Assembly (NCBI GenBank): GCA_002296975.1
Contig: DBIS01000098.1
Span: 1-7,063, forward strand
Origin: Deltaproteobacteria bacterium UBA796
GTDB taxonomy: Bacteria; Myxococcota_A; UBA796
Length of the DNA: 7,063 bases
Direction of reading: 5' to 3'
In this document: piece by piece, positions 1-4,896 of the stretch
How the letters are laid out: each line of letters starts with the position of its first letter
How positions within the stretch are numbered: the first letter of the stretch is position 1
Program-made: the position numbers and the translations under genes
Notes under the pieces: model-generated
Told to the model about the DNA's origin: nothing
What the model saw: the letters and a program-made list of their open reading frames with translations, nothing else
Database searches by the model: none

Positions 1-118
1 CTAACCGAGGCTCAAGGCTCAGGCTTGTCTTGTCGGCGCAGGTCACCCGTAGAAGCAAGATGCTTGGGACGCAGCTCGGGGTTTCGGCTATGCTGCCCCA
101 ACTTGGGGGGTTGAGGCG
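1..118. other. Leader upstream of the lamin-tail gene, no gene supported
   Basis: I see no convincing coding sequence here. A TAA at 2-4 could be the end of a gene lying to the left, but nothing else of it is visible. The frame of the downstream gene is closed by TAG at 50-52 and offers no ATG, GTG or TTG before 119, which fixes the start of that gene. A weak promoter-like pair, TTGGGA (64-69) and TATGCT (89-94), has a long 19-bp spacer, so it is only a suggestion. A run of G at 105-110 lies about 8 bases before the start and may serve as a poor ribosome binding site. Confidence 0.4.
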
Positions 119-2470
119 ATGCTGGTTTTCTTGGGCCTGGTCGGTACATTATTGGCTTCAGATATTGTGATCAACGAAATTATGGTCAACCCTGATGGGG
201 CAGACGCAGAGGCTGAATGGATCGAGCTATACAACCGATCAGCGGCCCCAGTCTCGTTGGCAGGTTGGACCTTATATTGGGGTACCAGCAGCTACGGCGC
301 ATCACATGGGTTTGGGTCCGCGACGATTGAGCCCGGCGAGTTTTATGTTTTATCTGGCGAGCTGGTGGGCGGCGGCCATGAGTTGGCGTCGTTCTCGTTT
401 GGAAATGCCGGTTCAAGTGCAGACGCTGTTCAACTGCGTGATGCTGAAGATGCGGTCATCGATACTGTGATCTACGGTGCATCAAACCCCGATGAATGGA
501 TCGCAGATGATGGGTTGGTCGCAGACTCCCTCGCGCCCAAACCCGGATCGGGCGTCAGTCTTGCTCGAAGTCCTGACGGCGCCGATAGCGACCTTAGCGC
601 CGACGATTTTGTTTTGCTCGAGATGCCCACAATGGGGCTCAGCAACGACACCATTATCGACGATCCTGAGCCAGATCCCGACCCAGACCCTGACCCAAGT
701 TGGGGCGCATCTTCTTGTGAGGGGGCAGAGATCATCAAACTCAACGAGGTGATGGTCAATCCAGACGCTGAGGGCGGCGACGGCGGTCACGAATGGGTCG
801 AGCTTTTCAATGCTGGCACCACCGCCATCAATCTTGGGGGCTGGTCCATAGAGTCCGGAAAAAGTGGCGGCTATGGCAACGTCATCACCTTTGACGCTTC
901 GGTGAGCTTGAGCGGTGGCGAGTATTTACTGGTGGGTGGCGAGTTTGTCCCCGACACAGATGTTTTCGCAGATTTCGATATGGGCAATGCAGGCTCGAAT
1001 GCAGACGCGCTTCGCTTGTTGGGTTGTGATGACCTCGTCGCAGACACCCTCATTTATGGGGGCGTGAACGATGATGGCTGGGTGGACGATTTCGGTGAGT
1101 TGGCGAGCTCATTGGCACCCAAACCGAGCGAAGGTGCAGCTTTGGCGCGCATTTCAGATGGCTATGACACAGATTATTGTGCTGTGGATTGGGTCGCGGC
1201 CGCTGAGCCAACACCCGGAATGGAAAACCCATACACGGAGCCTGTGGAGTGTGTGCCTGGCTCCAGCGACATCAAAATCAATGAGTTTATGGCCAACCCA
1301 GATGGCACCGACGGAGATGCCGAGTGGGTGGAGCTGTTCAACACCGGCGACGAGACTGTATCCGTAGATGGATGGAAGATCGCTTGGGGCAAAGGCGGCA
1401 CCTACTCAGGCGCCAAGGTATTCGGGGTCGGTACCGATATCGAGTCTGGAGGCTATCTGCTGATTGGCGGTGGCTTGGTGGCAGATGTCGATGTGAGCGC
1501 CACGATGGATATGGGGAATGCGAGCTCTAATTCCGACGCGCTACAGTTGGTCGACTGTGAAGATCAGGTGCAAGACACGGTGATTTATGGTGGCCCGAAT
1601 GATGATGGCTGGCTGAATGACGAAGACCTTGTTGCCGAATCTATGGCACCAAAACCCGGTGACGGAAAGGCCATCGCCCGCGCAGTAGACGGCCATGACA
1701 CCGAGCGGTCGGGAGATGATTTCGTCATCGCGGACAGCCCCTCCCCCGGAGAAGCCAACCCGTATTCCGAGCCTGTGGTTTGCGTGCCGGGTCTGATGGA
1801 CATCAAGATCAATGAGTTGTTGCCGAACCCAGAAGGCGCAGACGCCGAAAATGAGTTCATCGAGTTGTTCAACCCCTCAGACGAGTCTGTGTCTCTCGAC
1901 GGCTGGGGTCTGGCTTCTGGGACTTCTTCATGGCCCGGAATCCCCAAGATTATCTTTCCGGGTGGCGTGAGCATTCCCGCCGGGGGCTTCTTTGTCATTG
2001 GGGGCCAAGACATCGAAGAGGCCGATTACGGTATGGATGAAGACCCAGATATGTTGGGAAACAGCTCCAAAAACCCAGATGGCGTACGCTTGGTTGACTG
2101 TACCGGTGATGTGCAAGACACCGTGCTTTATGGAAAGGCAGGCGAGGCGATCGAAGACTTCGAGTTGCTCGATGACGCAGCGGGCGTGTCGATGGCGTCT
2201 ATGCCTCGAGATGGCCTGACCGTTGGTCGTATTGTTGACGGCGTCGACACCGATGATAACGCCGCAGACTTTGTGGCCAATATGGCGCCCACGCCAGGCA
2301 CCGCCAACGCAGAGGCTGGCGTGGGTGGAGGAGAAGCGTGGGATAGTGGTTGTGGCTGCGGAAAGAGTGCAGGCCCGGGCTCAGACGCCCCCCCAGCAGA
2401 GGCCAGCACTGTGGGTGCTGCCTTGTTCAGTTTATTTTGGCTGATCGGCTTGCGACGCCGCGACGATTAA
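119..2470 (+). CDS. Exported surface protein with four lamin-tail-like domains and a MYXO-CTERM-like anchor
   Basis: This 783-residue protein has a short hydrophobic N-terminus (residues 1-14, ending LLAS) that looks like a signal peptide, although it lacks the usual basic residues. Four homologous modules follow, starting near residues 15, 204, 384 and 561. Each opens with a version of (I/L)NE..xNP(D/E), then E(W/F)(I/V)EL(Y/F)N and a GW strand. Next come a glycine-rich turn, NAG/NSS..(A/P)D, an (T)(V/L)(I/L)YG strand and, in most copies, a PTPG-type end. This is the pattern of the lamin-tail domain (LTD), an Ig-like beta sandwich common in secreted bacterial proteins. An Asp-Pro linker (181-193) separates modules 1 and 2. 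The C-terminus has C745-G-C747, a hydrophobic stretch at about 764-778 and R779-R781. It resembles MYXO-CTERM, a sorting signal thought to be processed for surface anchoring. No enzymatic motif is visible. The protein is very acidic. I infer adhesion, cell-wall or ligand binding, but the ligand is unknown. ATG 119 is the only possible start in its frame. Confidence 0.85.
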   Translation: MLVFLGLVGTLLASDIVINEIMVNPDGADAEAEWIELYNRSAAPVSLAGWTLYWGTSSYGASHGFGSATIEPGEFYVLSGELVGGGHELASFSFGNAGSSADAVQLRDAEDAVIDTVIYGASNPDEWIADDGLVADSLAPKPGSGVSLARSPDGADSDLSADDFVLLEMPTMGLSNDTIIDDPEPDPDPDPDPSWGASSCEGAEIIKLNEVMVNPDAEGGDGGHEWVELFNAGTTAINLGGWSIESGKSGGYGNVITFDASVSLSGGEYLLVGGEFVPDTDVFADFDMGNAGSNADALRLLGCDDLVADTLIYGGVNDDGWVDDFGELASSLAPKPSEGAALARISDGYDTDYCAVDWVAAAEPTPGMENPYTEPVECVPGSSDIKINEFMANPDGTDGDAEWVELFNTGDETVSVDGWKIAWGKGGTYSGAKVFGVGTDIESGGYLLIGGGLVADVDVSATMDMGNASSNSDALQLVDCEDQVQDTVIYGGPNDDGWLNDEDLVAESMAPKPGDGKAIARAVDGHDTERSGDDFVIADSPSPGEANPYSEPVVCVPGLMDIKINELLPNPEGADAENEFIELFNPSDESVSLDGWGLASGTSSWPGIPKIIFPGGVSIPAGGFFVIGGQDIEEADYGMDEDPDMLGNSSKNPDGVRLVDCTGDVQDTVLYGKAGEAIEDFELLDDAAGVSMASMPRDGLTVGRIVDGVDTDDNAADFVANMAPTPGTANAEAGVGGGEAWDSGCGCGKSAGPGSDAPPAEASTVGAALFSLFWLIGLRRRDD
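161..2320 (+). repeat. Four-fold diverged internal repeat encoding LTD modules
   Basis: The repeat units begin at about 161, 728, 1268 and 1799, giving periods of roughly 189, 180 and 177 codons. Units 2 and 3 are the closest pair: both contain YGG.NDDGW, then an (A/S)..(L/M)APKP segment and a DG.DT segment. Unit 4 has lost NDDGW and carries a longer insert around residues 625-650. Unit 1 differs in lacking the module cysteines. The pattern suggests stepwise duplication, with the middle copies youngest. Confidence 0.75.
659..697 (+). repeat. Asp-Pro linker repeat between modules 1 and 2
   Basis: Residues 181-193 read as alternating Asp-Pro pairs with one Glu-Pro. The DNA is a degenerate 6-bp repeat with mixed Pro and Asp codons (cct, cca, ccc; gat, gac). 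Such acidic, extended linkers usually act as rigid spacers in exported proteins. Because the codons are mixed, slippage is less likely than in a perfect repeat. Confidence 0.7.
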
Positions 2471-2602
2471 GCCGACTTTGGCCCCTGTGGAAAACCGGGT
2501 CGCCATATGGATGACTTATGGAGATCCAGTTTAGATCTCGGCTATAAATAGCTATAAAGAGTAATAATATTAGGCCTTTATGGCCATTCTGTTCGGCGCG
2601 GC
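2471..2602. other. AT-rich gap between convergent genes with possible weak terminators
   Basis: The gap lies between the stop of the lamin-tail gene and the stop of the sua5 gene, so both transcripts should end here. Three structures are visible. GAGATC (2521-2526) and GATCTC (2534-2539) are a perfect 6-bp inverted repeat with a 7-base loop. A 10-bp unit occurs twice in tandem at 2541-2560 with one mismatch (GCTATAAATA, GCTATAAAGA). GGCC (2573-2576) and GGCC (2582-2585) could pair as a short 4-bp hairpin; read on the minus strand it is followed by TAATATTATT. None has a proper U-tract, so terminator function is uncertain. Confidence 0.35.
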
Positions 2603-3502
2603 TCAGCTTGTGGAAAACGAGTGAGATGCGCGTTGAAGCCGGTCGTTTACAGCAGCCCCTATCCCCTTTAGTTCAGCCCGCTCGGCGATCAAGAAGTCGA
2701 CCCCGAGGGCATCTAATCGCCTCAATTCTGCGTACAAGTTTCGGGCATATTCGGCTGGCTTTGTTGCGTTCATCACCGCGACGGTGTGGCCTTTCTCTTC
2801 GAGTCGACGCCGATCAGCGTCGGGATCGTTTGAGAGCAGCAATGCCGTCAGGGGCGCGTAGTGACTTTTTAGGGTGCCGGGTGCGATGGTGGCAGAGTCA
2901 CCGAGGGGCCCAATCAAGGTCTCGATTGCAGCGGCCTCGATGCTTCCATGTCGGAGAATGGCCGGGATGTCTCCGCTGAGATCCACGATGGTGCTTTCGA
3001 TGCCAATTGTGCATGGGCCGCCATCCAGCACGGCGATATCTTGGCCAAGCTCGTCGATCACATGTGCTGCAGTGGTGGGGCTGATGCGCCCAAACCGATT
3101 GGCCGATGGTGCTGCGAGGCCAGTGTTGAGCTTGGTCAGGACCGCCTGAAACAGGGGGTGGCTCGGTTTGCGCAGGCCGATTGTAGAGAGCCCGCCGCTA
3201 AGCTCCGAGGGCACATCTTCTTGTTTCGGCAGCACAATGGTGAGTGGCCCGGGCCAAAAGGCTTTGGCCAATATCTCCGCTCGCTCCGAAGATATGGCCC
3301 ATGGGTCAATGCTGGCATCTCTTGCCAGATGCACGATGACCGGGTGGCCGGCTGGGCGCCCTTTTGCTGCATAGATTTGACGGATGGCCAGTGGGTTTCG
3401 GGCATCTCCACCCAGGCCGTAGACCGTCTCTGTGGGCAAGGCCACGATGTCACCACGCATCAGGCGTGCAACGGCTTCATCGATGGATGATATTATAGGC
3501 AT
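2603..3502 (-). CDS. sua5: Threonylcarbamoyl-AMP synthase, Sua5/YrdC family
   Basis: This 299-residue cytoplasmic enzyme should make L-threonylcarbamoyladenylate from threonine, bicarbonate and ATP. That is the first step of the t6A37 modification of tRNAs that read ANN codons; the TsaB/TsaD/TsaE proteins complete the transfer. The YrdC domain occupies about residues 1-200. Visible motifs are PTETVYGL (23-30), KGRP (47-50) followed by HP and IVH, FWPGPLT (82-88), PSAN (132-135) and GIEST (167-171). A connector APG...HYAP (207-217) leads to a C-terminal region of about 80 residues, which marks the Sua5 type rather than the short TsaC type. That C-terminal region seems short compared with archaeal Sua5. 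The usual LRPG motif reads LRHG (183-186). The ATG at 3502 gives a family-typical N-terminus; an internal Met15 would cut into it. The gene starts 23 bp after the upstream L,D-transpeptidase gene on the same strand, so co-transcription is likely. No strong Shine-Dalgarno is present, only AGGG 13 bases upstream. Confidence 0.93.
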   Translation of the reverse strand: MPIISSIDEAVARLMRGDIVALPTETVYGLGGDARNPLAIRQIYAAKGRPAGHPVIVHLARDASIDPWAISSERAEILAKAFWPGPLTIVLPKQEDVPSELSGGLSTIGLRKPSHPLFQAVLTKLNTGLAAPSANRFGRISPTTAAHVIDELGQDIAVLDGGPCTIGIESTIVDLSGDIPAILRHGSIEAAAIETLIGPLGDSATIAPGTLKSHYAPLTALLLSNDPDADRRRLEEKGHTVAVMNATKPAEYARNLYAELRRLDALGVDFLIAERAELKGIGAAVNDRLQRASHSFSTS

Positions 3503-3525
3503 GGCGTAGATATAACCCTAGAGGG

Positions 3526-4173
3526 CTAGGGCAAAATCAACACATCGGTGACCATATTTTTGGACAAGCTCGCCCTCAATGTGTCGAGATCATGGTTGTC
3601 CATCGCGATGCAGCCCAAGGTCCAATCGGGAGAAGAGCCCCCGCCATGAATCAAGATTTCCCCACCCATTGGGGTGTTTTGAGCGGGCTTTTTACCTAGC
3701 TTTAAGGCTTGACTGAGCGCTAAAAAAGTATTTTGGTCGATGCGGCCGTCGGCTTTGGCTGCTTGGGCGTCGGCGGCATTTGGATAATGAATGGCGATGG
3801 CCCCGTAAAATGAACTCCAGGGTTTATCGGAACTGCGATACCAGCCTTGTGGGGTTTTTCCGTCGCCTTCGATGCGCTTGTGGCCGAGGGGTGTCGGGCC
3901 CAAGCCCATGGACCAGCAGCTTGGCTTGCCCTCTGTGTGAACTAAATTACCAGACGAGAGCCTGAAGACCAGGCGGGCATTTTTGAGCACAACCACAAGA
4001 GTCTTGGATTGCAGTCGGGGGTCTTTTGGGTTGGCCCATGTGGGTAAATCGAGTGCGCTCGCCGAGGCTGGGCAGGGCAATATGGGGGCCATACCGAGGC
4101 TGGGCGGGGACCATATTGCCCAGATAAGCCATAATTTTATTAAGCTAGCCCTCACCTGAGACCTCTTGGCCAT
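3526..4173 (-). CDS. L,D-transpeptidase (YkuD/ErfK-like) family protein, exported
   Basis: With the start chosen here the protein has 215 residues. The N-terminus has basic residues (Lys3, Arg4, Arg8), a hydrophobic Leu/Ile/Trp stretch (about 9-25) and an Ala/Ser-rich end, so it should be exported to the periplasm. The rest matches the YkuD fold: a GPTPLG...GDGKTPQGWY segment in the middle and a catalytic region IHGGG...DWTLGCIAM near the C-terminus. His176 and Cys188 are the expected catalytic pair. Family members cross-link peptidoglycan 3-3, attach lipoproteins or, in the YafK/DpaA branch, cleave such links. The residue two after the Cys is Ala, where classical L,D-transpeptidases have Arg, which points to the YafK-like side. 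I cannot assign substrate. Start choice is uncertain: ATG 4173 has no clear ribosome site; ATG 4200 and TTG 4242 add a non-signal-like extension; GTG 4155 is preceded by AAGAGG (4167-4162) with six bases between and also leaves a good signal peptide. It is followed closely by sua5. Confidence 0.82.
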   Translation of the reverse strand: MAKRSQVRASLIKLWLIWAIWSPPSLGMAPILPCPASASALDLPTWANPKDPRLQSKTLVVVLKNARLVFRLSSGNLVHTEGKPSCWSMGLGPTPLGHKRIEGDGKTPQGWYRSSDKPWSSFYGAIAIHYPNAADAQAAKADGRIDQNTFLALSQALKLGKKPAQNTPMGGEILIHGGGSSPDWTLGCIAMDNHDLDTLRASLSKNMVTDVLILP

Positions 4174-4236
4174 CGGGCAAAACTGGGTGTGACTGCTCAT
4201 GGGGTCAATCTTAGCGGTGCTAGATGGGATCAACCA

Positions 4237-4260
4237 GGACAAAAACTGTCCGCTTTGTCC
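4237..4260. promoter_or_regulatory. Perfect 7-bp inverted repeat, candidate operator
   Basis: GGACAAA (4237-4243) and TTTGTCC (4254-4260) are exact reverse complements separated by 10 bases. The right arm overlaps the candidate -35 box of ssb. Inside the spacer lies a further GTCC (4248-4251), which can pair with the GGAC of the left arm, and GTCCGC is repeated directly at 4248-4253 and 4257-4262. A dyad of about 24 bp at a divergent promoter is a reasonable place for a repressor site. In many bacteria ssb is under LexA, but I do not recognise a known LexA box here. Confidence 0.35.
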
Positions 4261-4371
4261 GCAAGTCCTCGTCGCATATTTACCCCAGACGGGCTAGACA
4301 GTACGCGGATTAAAGGGATTCGTGGCGCTGTGGTCGCAGGGGCTGGGCGCGCTATTCTCAAGAAAGAAATT

Positions 4372-4375
4372 GGAG
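4372..4375 (+). promoter_or_regulatory. Ribosome binding site of ssb
   Basis: GGAG lies five bases before ATG 4381. It is the clearest ribosome binding site among the gene starts of the window and supports the ATG at 4381 as the ssb start over the longer GTG-initiated frame. Confidence 0.7.
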
Positions 4376-4380
4376 CATTT

Positions 4381-4869
4381 ATGACTGTCAACAAAGCCAT
4401 TCTCGTTGGAAACCTCGGACAAGACCCAGAAGTAAGGGCGACTGGCGGCGGCACGCCTGTGGCCACTTTGCGGGTTGCCACTTCTGATCGTCGAAAAGAT
4501 CGTGAAGGCAACTGGACCGATCACACCGAGTGGCACACTGTGGTGGTCTTCGGGCGCCAAGCTGAAAATGTTGGCAAGTACTGCCGGAAAGGCAAGCAGT
4601 TGTACATTGAGGGCCGCATCCAGACCCGAAAATGGCAAGACAAAGATGGTCGCGATCGCTACAACACTGAGGTCGTCGCGGATACGGTTCGTTTTCTGGG
4701 TGGTCGAAATGAAGGCGGCGGTGGCGGAAGCTACGGCGGTGGCGGTGGCGGTGGCAACCAAGGCGGTGGCAACCAAGGTGGCGGCAGCCAAGGTGGCGGC
4801 AACCAAGGTGGCGGCGACCAAGGTGGCGGCGACGACATGCCATACCGTGACACAGAGATCCCCTTTTAG
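4381..4869 (+). CDS. ssb: Single-stranded DNA-binding protein SSB
   Basis: This 162-residue protein binds single-stranded DNA during replication, recombination and repair and recruits partner proteins through its C-terminal tip. The OB fold spans about residues 1-107. It begins with NKAILVGNLGQDPE and includes TEWH (49-52), Phe57, a KGKQLYIEG segment (70-78) and RKW (83-85). These match the aromatic DNA-contact positions around Trp54, Phe60 and Trp88 of the E. coli protein. Residues 112-152 form a glycine-rich disordered linker with repeated GGGNQ-type units. The tip is DTEIPF (157-162), where the common form is DDDIPF; the terminal Ile-Pro-Phe needed for partner binding is kept. The start is set by family alignment and by GGAG upstream. 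The tandem PilT gene begins 27 bp downstream on the same strand with no terminator seen between, so the two may be co-transcribed. Confidence 0.96.
   Translation: MTVNKAILVGNLGQDPEVRATGGGTPVATLRVATSDRRKDREGNWTDHTEWHTVVVFGRQAENVGKYCRKGKQLYIEGRIQTRKWQDKDGRDRYNTEVVADTVRFLGGRNEGGGGGSYGGGGGGGNQGGGNQGGGSQGGGNQGGGDQGGGDDMPYRDTEIPF
4747..4836 (+). repeat. 15-bp tandem repeat in the SSB linker, six units
   Basis: Six in-frame 15-bp units encode GGGNQ, GGGNQ, GGGSQ, GGGNQ, GGGDQ and GGGDD. The core CAAGGTGGCGGC recurs almost exactly, and the fourth codon varies among AAC, AGC and GAC. The period is a multiple of three, so unit gain or loss would change linker length without a frameshift. It sits just before the acidic tip. 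Confidence 0.9.
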
Positions 4870-4896
4870 GCTGCTGGTCGGTGTAGACTTGGCCCC

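Larger units (their letters stand above)
4174..4380. promoter_or_regulatory. Divergent intergenic region between the L,D-transpeptidase gene and ssb
   Basis: The two genes are transcribed away from each other, so this stretch of about 200 bp should carry both promoters. A possible plus-strand promoter is TTGTCC (4255-4260), a 16-bp spacer and TATTTA (4277-4282); the match to sigma-70 consensus is modest. The frame of ssb stays open upstream to a GTG at 4189, but that extension shows no SSB homology and lacks the ssb ribosome site, so I treat it as non-coding. No riboswitch or small RNA was recognised. Confidence 0.45.

Noticed and set aside
64..94. Sigma-70-like promoter TTGGGA / TATGCT
   Set aside because: Both boxes are poor and the 19-bp spacer is long; kept only as a remark in the leader annotation.
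1585..2013. 142-residue minus-strand frame
   Set aside because: Antisense to lamin-tail modules 3 and 4; no domain, no ribosome site, and the shared segments merely mirror the repeat structure.
2948..3490. 180-residue plus-strand frame
   Set aside because: Antisense to sua5, whose motifs are clear and whose frame is complete; the plus-strand protein shows no recognisable domain.
4189..4380. GTG-initiated N-terminal extension of SSB by 64 residues
   Set aside because: SSB proteins begin at the MTVNKAIL-type segment encoded from 4381, which has a good GGAG site; the extension has no recognisable homology and covers the divergent promoter region.
4388..4843. Minus-strand frame with His/Arg/Cys-rich repeats, resembling a metal-binding protein
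   Set aside because: Another antisense reading of the SSB linker repeat; the composition is explained fully by the GGCGGC-rich complement.
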